A stretch of 64,000 nt of DNA from Streptomyces sp. R44 (GCF_041053105.1 NZ_CP163444.1:1116001-1180000), one strand, 5' to 3'. Counted from the first letter of the stretch, positions 8,340-17,341 are shown. The notes: generated by a model not told the origin, from the letters alone. A program made the numbers and translations.

Positions 8340-9617
8340 CTACTCGCCGCGCGCCTGCTCCGCCATGAAGGCGTCATCGGCGATCTTCCGCAGGGCTTTC
8401 GCGGGGCTTCCCTTGTCGGTCATCGCGCTGCCGATGGTCCGTTTGGTGCTGTCTCCCACGGCTGCCCATGACGTCTTGCCCACGGGAGGCAGGACCGACG
8501 TCGGCAGCTCGTGCAGGAACTCGCGGAGGTCCCGGTGCCGAGGGTCCGCCTCCAGCTGCTGGGTGACCGAGACGGTCACCGGCAGCAGGTTGTTGCGCAC
8601 CGCGAACTCACGGACGTTCTCGTCGCTGAAGACGAAGTCGAGGAAGCTTCCGATCTCCTCGCGGTGTCCGTCGTGCTTGAACGCCATGATCCAGTCGACC
8701 ACCGCGGGCGCGGAGTGGGACTCGCCGTCCCGGCCGGGCACGGCCACCTTGCCGACCTTGATGCCCGCGGCCAGCGCCGGCTGGAGCAGCGAGGGGTGTC
8801 CGTTGACCATGCCCACCTCGCCGCGTACGAACGCCGCGTAGGCGTCCTTGCGATCGAGGCGTTCGGGTGGGACGGGACCCGTGAGCCCCGTCTTCACGAG
8901 GTTCTCCTTGACCCAGTTCAGGCTGTCGATGTTCTTCTGTGAGTCGATCTCGTAGGAGCCGTTCAATCCGGTGTAGCCACCGCCCGCTCCGAGCATCCAG
9001 GCCATCGCCTCGATCTGTGCCTCCTCGGGTCCCAGCGGCACCGCCACCGGGTAGGCGATTCCGGTGCGGCTCTTCAACTGCTGTGCCGCGTCCTTCAGTT
9101 CGTCCCACGTGGTGGGGGGCTTGTCGATGCCCGCCTGGGCGAACGCCTTCTCGTTGTAGAAGAGCAGCCTCGTCGAGGACGTGAACGGCATGCCGTACTG
9201 CTTCCCTCGGTACCGCCCCTCTTCGGCGAGCGCCGGCAGGAAGTTCGCCTCCACGGGAATCGAGAGCAGGTCGTCGACGCGGTAGAGGTCGCCCTGCTCG
9301 GCGAACTCGGCGTAGGAGGCGATCTGCGCCATGTCGGGCGCCTTACCGGCCTTGACCATGTCCGCCACCTGGCGGTCGATGTGGTCCCAGGACACGATCT
9401 CCACTTCGATGGTGATCCCGGGGTGGGCGGCCTCGTAGGCACGGACGAGTTCTGCCCAGTACCGCTCGGTGCTGTCGGACCGGCCGGCCGCCACCTCGTA
9501 GTCGGCGGCCACCAGCCGCAGTGTGACTTCTTCGGAGGTGTCCGCGCAGCCTGCCGACGATACGCAGAGCACGAGAGCGGCAGCGGCTGCGGTCAGGGCG
9601 TGTCGTTGCTTGAACAC
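8340..9617 (-). CDS. Sugar ABC transporter substrate-binding lipoprotein
   Basis: Family 1 carbohydrate-binding lipoprotein, 425 residues, which delivers a sugar to the MalFG-type permeases encoded next to it. It has a signal peptide with a lipobox ending SSAGC, so the mature protein is membrane-anchored. The body carries typical family features such as TTWDELKDAAQQLK and FLDFVFSDENVREFA. The frame stays open far upstream, but GTG at 9617 is preceded by AAGGGAAG and begins the signal peptide. It is clearly paralogous to the binding protein at 11557 (shared GHPSLxQ and PLGPEEAQ stretches). It is the last gene of the importer run, behind a hairpin, so it may be less or separately expressed. Confidence 0.9.
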   Translation of the reverse strand: MFKQRHALTAAAAALVLCVSSAGCADTSEEVTLRLVAADYEVAAGRSDSTERYWAELVRAYEAAHPGITIEVEIVSWDHIDRQVADMVKAGKAPDMAQIASYAEFAEQGDLYRVDDLLSIPVEANFLPALAEEGRYRGKQYGMPFTSSTRLLFYNEKAFAQAGIDKPPTTWDELKDAAQQLKSRTGIAYPVAVPLGPEEAQIEAMAWMLGAGGGYTGLNGSYEIDSQKNIDSLNWVKENLVKTGLTGPVPPERLDRKDAYAAFVRGEVGMVNGHPSLLQPALAAGIKVGKVAVPGRDGESHSAPAVVDWIMAFKHDGHREEIGSFLDFVFSDENVREFAVRNNLLPVTVSVTQQLEADPRHRDLREFLHELPTSVLPPVGKTSWAAVGDSTKRTIGSAMTDKGSPAKALRKIADDAFMAEQARGE

Positions 9618-9648
9618 GGGTTCTTCCCTTTGCTGTGCGCCACGGAAA

Positions 9649-9694
9649 GGCCCGCTCCCCTGCCGGTTGTCGGGCGTACGGCAGGGGGCGGGCC
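9649..9694 (-). terminator. Intercistronic hairpin, probable terminator
   Basis: Arms GGCCCGCTCCCCTGCCG (9649-9665) and its near-complement (9679-9694) pair over 16 bp with one bulged base. It lies ten bases after the permease stop and before the binding-protein gene at 8340-9617, so it may end or reduce the upstream transcript. Confidence 0.7.
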
Positions 9695-9703
9695 GGCGAC
9701 GGG

Positions 9704-10612
9704 TTACTTGACGGAGCCGGCGGTCAGGCCGGAGACGACCTTGCGCTCGATGAGCGCGAAGAGGATGACCACGGGCACGATGGCGATGACCGAGCCGGCG
9801 AACAAGTAGTTCCACTGGACGGTGTAGTTGCCGATGAAGCTGTTGATGCCCACCGTGAGGGGCTGGTTCTCCGGCACGGTGGAGAGCGTCAGGCCCATGA
9901 CGAACTCGTTCCACGCGGCGATGAAGGTGAAGATCATCGCGGTGACGACGCCGGGCATCGCCAGGGGCAGGGTGATCCGCAGGAGCGCGCCTCCCCGCCC
10001 GAGGCCGTCGATCATGGCTGCTTCTTCGAGTGCCTCCGGGATCGAGGAGAAGTACGCGGTGAGGATCCAGATCGCGAAGGCCAGGTTGAAGGCCCCGTTG
10101 CAGAGGATCAGGGTCCAGACCGAGTTGAGCATGTCCAGCTGGTAGAACTCGCGGTAGAGGCCGACCAGCAGCGACGTCGGCTGGAACATCTGGGTGATGA
10201 GCACCAGCAGCAGGAAGAGCTTGCGGCCGCGGAACTTCATGCGGGCGGTGTAGTACGCGGCGGGGATGGCCACAAGGAGGACGAGCAGGGTCGATCCGGC
10301 GGAGACCAGCAGGGTGACGCGGAGGTTGTCCCACAGGTGGGATTCGCGCCATACGTCGATGAAGTTCGCCCATTCGAACTCGCTCGGGAGGTAGGTGGCG
10401 TCCCTCAGTTCGTGAGCCGGCCGGAGCGCGGTGACGACCATCTCCAGGTACGGGAAGAGGAATACCGCGGCCAGGAGCCACGCGGCCGCCGTGATCAGCA
10501 GGGTGCGGGGCGAGACGGCCCGCGGGCGCCGGGCCCGCGCGGGCGTGGAGGGGGTCTCCGGGTCGAGCCGGGGTGCGGTGGAGCGTCCGACGGTGAGGGT
10601 GCGTTGGGTCAT
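9704..10612 (-). CDS. Carbohydrate ABC transporter permease, MalG type
   Basis: Inner-membrane subunit of a CUT1 sugar importer, 302 residues with six predicted membrane segments. The cytoplasmic coupling loop reads EEAAMIDGLGRGGALLRITLPLAMPG, the EAA motif that docks the ATPase. The N-terminal 40 residues are a basic cytoplasmic extension. The start ATG overlaps the stop of the MalF-type gene as ATGA, so the two are translationally coupled. No ATP-binding subunit is encoded nearby. In Streptomyces such importers use the shared ATPase MsiK (known for related systems, inferred here). Confidence 0.93.
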   Translation of the reverse strand: MTQRTLTVGRSTAPRLDPETPSTPARARRPRAVSPRTLLITAAAWLLAAVFLFPYLEMVVTALRPAHELRDATYLPSEFEWANFIDVWRESHLWDNLRVTLLVSAGSTLLVLLVAIPAAYYTARMKFRGRKLFLLLVLITQMFQPTSLLVGLYREFYQLDMLNSVWTLILCNGAFNLAFAIWILTAYFSSIPEALEEAAMIDGLGRGGALLRITLPLAMPGVVTAMIFTFIAAWNEFVMGLTLSTVPENQPLTVGINSFIGNYTVQWNYLFAGSVIAIVPVVILFALIERKVVSGLTAGSVK

Positions 10613-11526
10613 CGGTTCTCCTCCTGGTTCCAGCCGCTGGCCTTGAGGAAGAGGACGACCATGACCACGACGAGGGCGAAGTTGACGACGGACATCGCCG
10701 CGGACTGGCCGATGTCGGCGTTCTTGAGCTGGTACATGAAGACCGTGGTGGTGGCGGTGTCGCTGTCCGGGCCTCCGCGGGTCATGCTCCAGATGATGGG
10801 GAACGAGTTGAAGACGTTGATCAGGTTGATCACCATGCCGACGAGCAGCGCCGGGCGCAGCAGCGGCAGAGTGATGCGCAGGTAGGTCTGCCAGGTGTTC
10901 GTCCCGTCGACCTTGGCGGCCTCGTAGACCTCGGTGGGGATGGTCTGGAGTCCGGCGAGCAGGGTGTACGTGGTGAACGGCAGCGAGACGAAGACGGCCA
11001 CGAACATCATCCACGGCCAGGCGGTGGACGGGTCGCCCAGCCAGTCTTCGGGGCTGTCGATGAGGCCGAGATCCGTCATGACGGTGTTGAGGACGCCGGC
11101 GGTCTGGTTCAGCATCCACTTGAAGCCGATCGCGGTCATGACCAGGGAGGCGGCCCATGGTGCGATGAGCGCCCAGCGGGTGACGCGGCGGCCGGGGAAC
11201 CTCTGGTTGAACAGCTGGGCCAGGGCCAGGGAGATCACCATCGTCGTGGTGACCACGATCAGGGTCCACATGACGGTGGAGACGATGACCGAGGGAAGCG
11301 CCGGGTCCTCGAACAGCTGCTTGTACTTGTCGGTTCCGGCGGAGCCGCGGACGAAGCCGCTGCTGCTGATCTTCAGGAACGACGTCCGGACCATCTCGTA
11401 GACGGGCCAGAGGACGACCAGGACGATGAGCAGGGCCGCGGGTCCGATCCAGGGCAGTGGCCCGAGGCGGGCCAGGCCGCCCGGGCCCTTGCGGGCGGGG
11501 CGGGTGGCGGATGAGGTGGGGGACAC
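10609..11526 (-). CDS. Carbohydrate ABC transporter permease, MalF type
   Basis: Second permease of the same CUT1 importer, 305 residues, with six membrane helices and the EAA loop (EVYEAAKVDGTNTWQTYLRITLPLLRPA). It begins 31 bases after the stop of the binding-protein gene at 11557 and ends in a four-base overlap with the MalG-type gene. The gene order binding protein, MalF, MalG is the usual one. Its neighbourhood (ROK kinases, DeoR regulator, hexosaminidase) suggests an amino-sugar or small oligosaccharide substrate, which is inference only. Confidence 0.93.
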   Translation of the reverse strand: MSPTSSATRPARKGPGGLARLGPLPWIGPAALLIVLVVLWPVYEMVRTSFLKISSSGFVRGSAGTDKYKQLFEDPALPSVIVSTVMWTLIVVTTTMVISLALAQLFNQRFPGRRVTRWALIAPWAASLVMTAIGFKWMLNQTAGVLNTVMTDLGLIDSPEDWLGDPSTAWPWMMFVAVFVSLPFTTYTLLAGLQTIPTEVYEAAKVDGTNTWQTYLRITLPLLRPALLVGMVINLINVFNSFPIIWSMTRGGPDSDTATTTVFMYQLKNADIGQSAAMSVVNFALVVVMVVLFLKASGWNQEENR

Positions 11527-11556
11527 GAGGGTGCCTTCCGTGAGGGTGCGCGGGGC

Positions 11557-12819
11557 CTACTGGTCGGCGACCGCGGCCTCGGCCTTCTTCTGGAGCTCGC
11601 CCAGCACCTTCGCGGGGTCGTTCACGGCGGTCCCGCCGCTCTTCTTGATCTCGGCGGAGACGGCGTCCCAGGTGGTGTCGCCCAGCGGATAGAAGACGGC
11701 GTTCGGCAGCAGGGCGAAGAAGGGCTCGAGGTCCTTGTGCTTCCCGTTGGCGGTCATCTCCTGGAGCGTGTCCTTGGTGACCGGCATGAGGTTGTACGTC
11801 TCGTCGAACTTCAGCGTGTTCTCCTTGGAGTACGCGAAGTCGAGGAACTTGCGGACCTCTTCCTTGTGGCCGCCGTCCTTGAAGGCCATCATCCAGTCGG
11901 CGACGCCGAGTGTGGACGTCAGCGCTCCGGACTTGCCGGGGATGGGCGCGACTCCGTAGTCGACCTTTCCGTCCTTGGACATCTGGATCAGCGAGGGATG
12001 ACCGTTGAGCATGGCGGTCTTGCCGGCCGCGAAGTCGGCGAACGCGGTCTTGCGGTCGGTGGTGGCGGGGTTGGCGTAGGTCAGGCCGGGCTCGACGAGG
12101 TTCGTCTTCAGCCAGGAGAACGCCCCGATGTTGGCCTGGGCGTCGAGCGTGTAGGCGCCCTTGGCGTCCGTGTAGCCGCCGCCGTTGCCGAGGTCCCAGA
12201 TCAGGGATTCGCCCTGGGCCTCCTCGGGGCCGAGGGGAAGGGCGTACGGGGTGACACCGGGAACCTTGGTCTTGATCTTCTGTGCGGCGGCCTTCAGCTC
12301 GTCCCAGGTCTTGGGTGCCTCGGTGATGCCGGCCTTGGTGAACAGCGTCTTGTTGTAGAAGAAGGCGCGGGCCGAGGAGACGAAGGGTATGCCGTACTGC
12401 GTGCCGTCGACTTCTCCGGCCTTGGCGAAGCTGTCGATGAGGTTCTTCCGGGTGGACTCCGACAGCACCTCGTCGGTCTTGTACAGGAGGTCGTCGGCGA
12501 CCTTGTCGGCGTAGCCGCCCGTCTGGAGGACGTCCGGCATGTTGCCGCTCTGGATCATCGTCTTCACCTGGGCGTCGATGTCGTTCCAGTTGATGACCTG
12601 GACGTCGACCTTGATCTTCGGGTTGGCGGCGGTGAAGCGCTGTGCCACGTCGTTCCAGTACGCCGTCGAGCTGTTCGACGCCTTGTCCCCGTAGTCCGCG
12701 GCGACGAGCTTCAGGGTCACCTCGCCGTTCTTCGAGCCGCCGCCGTCCTTGGCGCCACCGCAGGCCGTGAGGGTGAGCGCACCTACGGTGCAGGCCACCA
12801 CGAGAATCCGCTTGTTCAT
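11557..12819 (-). CDS. Sugar ABC transporter substrate-binding lipoprotein
   Basis: Family 1 solute-binding lipoprotein, 420 residues, first gene of the importer operon. The signal peptide ends in the lipobox LTAC, giving a lipid-anchored mature protein that starts CGGAKDGGG. The body contains TWDELKAAAQKIKTK, LPLGPEEAQ and FLDFAYSKENTLKF, shared in position with the second binding protein at 8340. AAAGGCGG precedes the ATG by about seven bases. The 384-base gap upstream must hold the operon promoter. Substrate probably an amino sugar or oligosaccharide, judged from neighbouring genes. Confidence 0.92.
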   Translation of the reverse strand: MNKRILVVACTVGALTLTACGGAKDGGGSKNGEVTLKLVAADYGDKASNSSTAYWNDVAQRFTAANPKIKVDVQVINWNDIDAQVKTMIQSGNMPDVLQTGGYADKVADDLLYKTDEVLSESTRKNLIDSFAKAGEVDGTQYGIPFVSSARAFFYNKTLFTKAGITEAPKTWDELKAAAQKIKTKVPGVTPYALPLGPEEAQGESLIWDLGNGGGYTDAKGAYTLDAQANIGAFSWLKTNLVEPGLTYANPATTDRKTAFADFAAGKTAMLNGHPSLIQMSKDGKVDYGVAPIPGKSGALTSTLGVADWMMAFKDGGHKEEVRKFLDFAYSKENTLKFDETYNLMPVTKDTLQEMTANGKHKDLEPFFALLPNAVFYPLGDTTWDAVSAEIKKSGGTAVNDPAKVLGELQKKAEAAVADQ

Positions 12820-13141
12820 CGTCAGTACCGCCTTTGTATCTGCCGACCGTCGGACGATGCGGCCGGTGGGGTGCAGGAACGACAGCAGCTCGGAGCGTGC
12901 ATGAACCTGGGTATTCCTCCAGGCTTTCGCTCAGTAACGAGCATCTGCTGTGGGCAAAGTAAACACGATGACAGCGCTTCCCTACCAGAGGCCGTTACGC
13001 GAACGATGCCGAATCGCCCAGATGTCGGGCGTTCGACGCCCTGGCGAAGGAGGTGGCACTCATCAGACGACTCAACCCCCACAACCGCAAGGGGAGATGG
13101 AAGAAGAGTGAGTAAACGGTCGATGAAATCCGAAACCGGAC

Positions 13142-13187
13142 AGAACTCTGCCCCCATGCATCCCGGGGCGCATGGGGGCAGAGTTCT
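13142..13187 (-). terminator. Terminator after the DeoR regulator gene
   Basis: Perfect 18-bp inverted repeat (AGAACTCTGCCCCCATGC and its complement at 13170-13187) with a 10-base loop, 16 bases beyond the regulator stop. It insulates the importer operon from the regulator. The remaining stretch 12820-13141 contains no gene that I can support and is the likely importer promoter. Confidence 0.88.
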
Positions 13188-13203
13188 TGCCGGGTGAGAG
13201 CTT

Positions 13204-14004
13204 TCAGACGGTGACCACGTCGATGCCGGCCTCGGTGAGCCTGGCCACCATGTCCGGTGCGATCTCGGAGTCGATGACGAGGGAGTCGACGCGGTCGAGC
13301 CCGCAGATCCTGGCGAAGGCGCGCTTGCCCATCTTGGAGGAGTCGGTCACCAGGACGACCCTGCGGGCGCGCTCCGCGAAGAGCCTGCTGATACCGGCCT
13401 CGTCCTCCTGGTGTGTCATGATCCCCAGCTTCGGGTCGACGCCGTCGACGCCCAGGACCGCGACGTCCAGCACCACTTCGTTCAGCACTCCCGCCGTCAG
13501 CGGCCCCACCAGCTCGTAGGTCTGCGGCCGCGCCACACCACCGGTCACCACGATCTTGAACTGGGGGCGGACCGCCAGCTCGCCGGCGATGTTCAGCGCG
13601 TTGGTGACCACGGTGTACATGGGGCCGGACTGCCCGTCTCCGGACTCGCCCGCGGGTCCGCCCGCGCGCAGGGCCAGCGCGCGGGCCACCTCGGTGGTCG
13701 TCGTCCCTCCGTTGAGACCGATGACATCCCCCACGGTCAACAGGTCCGCCACCGCCCTGGCGATGCGCTGCTTCTCGGAGGCCCTGCGGGAGGACTTGTA
13801 GCGCAACGGGAGCTCGTAGGACACACCGTGCGCGATCGCTCCGCCGCGGGTACGGACGAGGAGTCGCTGCTCGGCGAGCTCGTCGAGGTCACGGCGAAGG
13901 GTGGCGGGCGACACATCGACGGCGGCGGCGGCCTGCTCCACGTCCAGCTTGCCGTCGACCGCCAGCAACTCGAGCAACCTGCTCCACCGCTCCTGCTTGG
14001 ACAT
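13204..14004 (-). CDS. DeoR family transcriptional regulator
   Basis: DeoR-type repressor, 266 residues. An N-terminal winged helix-turn-helix (about 18-60, LDVEQAAAAVDVSPATLRRDLDELAEQRLLVRTRGG) is followed by a DeoR C-terminal sensor domain of the ISOCOT fold that binds phosphosugars (GLNGGTTTTEVARAL, FKIVVTGGVARPQTYELVGPLT, DSSKMGKRAF). The frame extends upstream, but ATG 14004 is preceded by GGGAAGGG and starts directly at the family N-terminus. It is divergent from the ROK-PfkB-SIS-aldolase operon and upstream of the importer operon. It therefore probably controls both, with a phosphorylated sugar such as tagatose-6-P as inducer (inferred from family and context). Confidence 0.92.
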   Translation of the reverse strand: MSKQERWSRLLELLAVDGKLDVEQAAAAVDVSPATLRRDLDELAEQRLLVRTRGGAIAHGVSYELPLRYKSSRRASEKQRIARAVADLLTVGDVIGLNGGTTTTEVARALALRAGGPAGESGDGQSGPMYTVVTNALNIAGELAVRPQFKIVVTGGVARPQTYELVGPLTAGVLNEVVLDVAVLGVDGVDPKLGIMTHQEDEAGISRLFAERARRVVLVTDSSKMGKRAFARICGLDRVDSLVIDSEIAPDMVARLTEAGIDVVTV

Positions 14005-14250
14005 GCGTCGCAACCCTTCCCTGCCCCCGAGACGTCCGAACCGCGCACCCGAGCCGGCGCTCCGACCCGCCCGGTACAGGGCCGTCAGACCGCTGCGGCC
14101 TGCGCGAAGTTGATCGTAGCGCGACAACATCGAGCATCACGGTGGACCGGTCGCCACCCCACGCCACGAGCACGTCCGCCGCACACCGACGCCTGAGCGG
14201 ACCCGCGCAGCGCCTTCTCCGAGCATCTGGACTGATTGAATCTGTTCGTT

Positions 14251-14271
14251 TTATGCTCACAGAGCGCATAA
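14251..14271. promoter_or_regulatory. Candidate DeoR operator in divergent promoter region
   Basis: TTATGCTC-ACAGA-GCGCATAA is an inverted repeat with seven of eight arm positions paired, 27 bases before the ROK gene start and inside the 293-base divergent region with deoR. Position and symmetry fit a regulator dimer; no other copy was found upstream of the importer by eye. Confidence 0.45.
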
Positions 14272-14297
14272 GCAATCACTTTGAATGGTCTTCACCT

Positions 14298-15284
14298 ATG
14301 GATGTCAGTACCTCAGGCGCCTCGCCCCCGGGTGACCCCTCCGCGTGTGTGCTCGCTCTCGACGTCGGCGGGACCGTGATGAAGGGCGCGGTGCTGGACC
14401 CCGTCATGCGTCCGGTCGCGTCACTGCGCCGCCCGACCCCGCGTTCCGAAGGACCGGACGCCGTGGTCGACGCCATCGCCGGAACCCTGCTCGACCTGGG
14501 GCGACTGGCCGCAGAGCGGGAACTGCGGGTCGAACACGCCGGTGTGGTGGTCCCGGGCATCGTCGACGAAGGCCTGCAGAGGGCGGTGTGGTCGGCCAAC
14601 ATCGGCTGGCGCGACCTCCCGCTCGCCGCAGCTCTCGCCACGCGCACGGGCCTCCCCGTGGCACTCGGGCACGACGTCCGGGCGGGCGGCGCGGCAGAGT
14701 GCGCCCTCGGCGCGGCACGAGGTGCTCGGAACGTTCTCTTCGTCGCCGTGGGAACGGGCATCGCCGCGGCACTGAGCGTCGACGGCCGGCCGGTCCGTGC
14801 GGGCGGATTCGCGGGAGAGATCGGGCATGTGAGGGTGCGCGGGGGTACGGCCTGCCCCTGTGGGGGCGTCGGCTGTCTGGAGACCGTGGCGTCGGCACGC
14901 GCCGTCGCGAGCGCCTACACGGCACGGAGCGGACGCCCGGCCGGCGGCGCCGCGGACGTCGCCGCGCGTCTTCGGGCCGGCGACCCCGTCGCCCGGGCCG
15001 TCTGGGACGAGGCCGTCGAGGGGCTGGCCGAGGCGCTGGCCGTGGTCACCTCTCTGGTCGCCCCCGAACTCGTCGTCCTCGGCGGTGGCCTCGCCGAAGC
15101 CGGTGGGCTCCTGCTCGATCCCGTACGGGACAGCCTGGACGCACAACTCACCTTCCAGCGCCGACCGGTTCTGGTCCGGGCCGGCCTCGGGGACCACGCG
15201 GGCTGCCTGGGCGCCGGCCTGACCGCCTGGCAGGCGGCCGGCCACCACGCGACCACCCCTTTCACAGGAGTACCCACAGCATGA
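14298..15284 (+). CDS. ROK family sugar kinase
   Basis: ROK kinase, 328 residues, likely phosphorylating a hexosamine (GalNAc or GlcNAc) at C6. Motifs are canonical: phosphate loop DVGGTVMKG, GVVVPGIVDEG, GHDVRAGGAAECALG with the catalytic Asp, GTGIAAA, and the zinc cluster CPCGGVGCLE. There is no DNA-binding N-terminus. It is closely related to the ROK protein at 7402 but keeps the normal ATP loop. The stop overlaps the start of the PfkB kinase (ATGA), so the two kinases are translationally coupled. ATG 14298 was chosen. Further in-frame starts exist upstream (for example 14253) but would overlap the operator palindrome. Confidence 0.9.
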   Translation: MDVSTSGASPPGDPSACVLALDVGGTVMKGAVLDPVMRPVASLRRPTPRSEGPDAVVDAIAGTLLDLGRLAAERELRVEHAGVVVPGIVDEGLQRAVWSANIGWRDLPLAAALATRTGLPVALGHDVRAGGAAECALGAARGARNVLFVAVGTGIAAALSVDGRPVRAGGFAGEIGHVRVRGGTACPCGGVGCLETVASARAVASAYTARSGRPAGGAADVAARLRAGDPVARAVWDEAVEGLAEALAVVTSLVAPELVVLGGGLAEAGGLLLDPVRDSLDAQLTFQRRPVLVRAGLGDHAGCLGAGLTAWQAAGHHATTPFTGVPTA

Positions 15285-16213
15285 TCGTCACCGTCACGCT
15301 CAACGCCGCCCTCGACGTCACCTGGGAGGTCGCCGGTCTGCGGCCTCGCGCGTCGCATCGTGTCCTCGCGGCGCACGAACGGGCCGGAGGGAAGGGGATC
15401 AACGTCGCCCGGGTGCTCACCTTCCTCGGGCACGCGCCGGTCGTCACCGGCCTGGCGGGGGGACCGACCGGACGCATGATCCACGACGATCTACGGGAAG
15501 CCGGGCTGCATTCCTGCTTCGTCTCCGTGGCGGGCGAGTCCCGGCGTACGGTCACCGTCGTCTCGCGCAACGACGGTGACGCCACCGTGTTCAACGGGCT
15601 GGGTCCGGTGGTGACCGCCGGGGAATGGGCGGCCTTCGTCCGGCACTTCGCGAGCGTGGTTCGAGGCGCGAGGGTGGTCGTCCTCAGCGGAAGCACTCCC
15701 CCGGGGCTGCCGCCGGACGCCTATGCGGTGCTGATCCGGGCGGCGGCCGAAGCGGGGGCTCTGACCGTCCTGGACACCTCGGGACCCGCCCTGACCGCCG
15801 CTCTGGAGGCGGGGCCGGATGTGATCAAGCCCAATGCCGCCGAGCTCACGGAGGTGACCGGATGCGGTGATCCGGCGGCGGCCGTCGCGGAACTGCGGCG
15901 CCGCGGCGCGCGGACGGTGGTGGCATCGGCGGGCCCGGACGGTCTGCGGGCCGTCACGCCGAACAGGGTGTGGCAGGCCGCGCCTCCCCTGCTGCTCTCG
16001 GGCAATCCGACGGGCGCGGGAGACGCCTGCGTCGCCGCGATCGCGTCCGGCCTCGCCGCCCGCGCGGCCTGGCCGGACATCCTGCGCGAGGCGGTGGCCC
16101 TCTCGGCCGCGGCCGTACCCTGCGCGGTCGCGGGAGAGGTCGACGCCTCGGTCTACTCACAGTTCCGACAAGAGGTCCGCGTGGACGAACTCTCCCCGCC
16201 ATCCAGCCGCTAG
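15281..16213 (+). CDS. PfkB family kinase, 1-phosphofructokinase/tagatose-6-phosphate kinase type
   Basis: Ribokinase/PfkB-fold kinase, 310 residues, of the LacC/FruK branch that phosphorylates ketose phosphates to bisphosphates. Visible: N-terminal VTLNAALDVTWEV, substrate motif GGKGINVARVL near 41-51, and C-terminal NPTGAGDACVAAIA with the catalytic Asp of the GAGD anion hole. ACAGGAG lies 11 bases before the ATG, which overlaps the ROK stop. Between an SIS-domain gene and a class II aldolase gene, its substrate is most simply tagatose-6-phosphate, giving tagatose-1,6-bisphosphate. Fructose-1-phosphate is the alternative. Confidence 0.9.
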   Translation: MIVTVTLNAALDVTWEVAGLRPRASHRVLAAHERAGGKGINVARVLTFLGHAPVVTGLAGGPTGRMIHDDLREAGLHSCFVSVAGESRRTVTVVSRNDGDATVFNGLGPVVTAGEWAAFVRHFASVVRGARVVVLSGSTPPGLPPDAYAVLIRAAAEAGALTVLDTSGPALTAALEAGPDVIKPNAAELTEVTGCGDPAAAVAELRRRGARTVVASAGPDGLRAVTPNRVWQAAPPLLLSGNPTGAGDACVAAIASGLAARAAWPDILREAVALSAAAVPCAVAGEVDASVYSQFRQEVRVDELSPPSSR

Positions 16214-16329
16214 CGCCGTCGGATCACGTGCCCGGCATCGCGTGAAGCCGCCGTCCTCCGAGCATCCGTCGACGCCTCCGGCGTGCCCCCGAGCCTGAAC
16301 ACCCCGACCTACGACTCCCGAGGAATCGC

Positions 16330-17280
16330 ATGACCACCTTCGAGACTTCCCGTACCTCCGTCGAGATCGACTCCCAGCCGGACACCTGGCGCCGTGCCGC
16401 CGAGGCGGTCGCCTCCTTCTCCGACGCCCTGCCGCGCCGGGGTGAGCGCGTCGCCGTCGTCGGCTGCGGCACCTCATGGTTCATGGCCCACGCCTACGCG
16501 GAGTTGCGCGAAGCGGGCGGCCACGGCGAGACCGACGCCTTCGCGGCCTCCGAGTTCCCGCACGGCCGGAGCTACGACCGCGTCCTCGCGATCACCCGCT
16601 CCGGCACCACCACCGAGGTCCTCGACCTGCTGGACCGGGTCAGGGGAACCGTGGCCACCGGGGCCATCACCGCCGACCCGGCGACCCCCGTCATGACGGC
16701 CGCCGACGCCGTCGCGGTCCTCGACTTCGCGGACGAGCAGTCCGTCGTCCAGACCAGGTTCGCCACCACGGTCCTCGCGCTCCTGCGGGCGCACCTCGAA
16801 GCCGAGGACGCCCTGCCGGCGGGTGTACGCCCGCTGGCCCAGGCAGCCCGGGACGCCGAACGAGCCATCGCGGAACCTCTCGACCCGGCCGTCTGCGGCG
16901 CCGAGCAGTTCACCTTCCTCGGCACCGGCTGGGCCTACGGGCTCGCCCTCGAAGCCGGACTCAAGATGCGCGAGGCCGCGGGGGCCTGGACCGAGGCGTA
17001 CCCGGCCATGGAGTACCGCCACGGCCCCATCAGCATCACCGGCCCCGGCCGGGTCGTCTGGCTCTTCGGCGCCGCACCGCAGGGCCTCGCCGACGACATC
17101 GCCCGCGTCGGCGGTCTGTACTCCGCCGGGTCCGGCGACGGACCCGGCACCCTCGACCCGCTCGCCGACCTGATCCGGGCCCAGCGCCTGGCCGTCCGCC
17201 TCGCCGAGGCCCGCGGCTACGACCCGGACCGTCCTCGCAACCTGACCCGCTCGGTGATCCTCGACGGCCCCGGAGCCTGA
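16330..17280 (+). CDS. SIS domain sugar isomerase/deaminase, AgaS-like
   Basis: Double-SIS protein, 316 residues, resembling the isomerase half of GlmS and the AgaS ketose/aldose isomerase-deaminases. The first SIS domain has VAVVGCGTSWFMAH and AITRSGTTTEVLD (phosphosugar-binding Ser/Thr). The second has FLGTGWAYGLALEAGLKMREAA and EYRHGPIS, the catalytic-loop type signature of GlmS/AgaS. Located between a tagatose-6-P-kinase-like and an aldolase gene, the best fit is deamination/isomerisation of galactosamine-6-P to tagatose-6-P in the cytoplasm. A glucosamine-6-P deaminase role cannot be excluded. CGAGGAA precedes the ATG. Confidence 0.88.
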   Translation: MTTFETSRTSVEIDSQPDTWRRAAEAVASFSDALPRRGERVAVVGCGTSWFMAHAYAELREAGGHGETDAFAASEFPHGRSYDRVLAITRSGTTTEVLDLLDRVRGTVATGAITADPATPVMTAADAVAVLDFADEQSVVQTRFATTVLALLRAHLEAEDALPAGVRPLAQAARDAERAIAEPLDPAVCGAEQFTFLGTGWAYGLALEAGLKMREAAGAWTEAYPAMEYRHGPISITGPGRVVWLFGAAPQGLADDIARVGGLYSAGSGDGPGTLDPLADLIRAQRLAVRLAEARGYDPDRPRNLTRSVILDGPGA

Positions 17281-17305
17281 TTCCCGCCGTTGCCGCCCCC
17301 TCGCG

Positions 17306-17341
17306 GCGGGTGCGGTGGCCACCGCCGTCCACCGCACCCGC
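17306..17341 (+). other. Intercistronic hairpin between SIS and aldolase genes
   Basis: Perfect 13-bp stem (GCGGGTGCGGTGG and complement) with a 10-base loop inside an otherwise continuous operon, 31 bases before the aldolase ATG. It could be a partial terminator or an mRNA stability element that sets aldolase dosage apart from the upstream genes. Confidence 0.6.

Noticed and set aside
8340..10481. Single 713-residue protein joining permease-like shadow sequence and the binding protein
   Set aside because: The part upstream of 9617 is out of frame with the real MalG-type permease; the lipoprotein signal peptide and ribosome binding site place the start at 9617.
14142..14297. Extended N-terminus of the ROK kinase
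   Set aside because: It would read through the operator palindrome and lacks similarity to ROK proteins; ATG 14298 places the phosphate loop at the usual distance.
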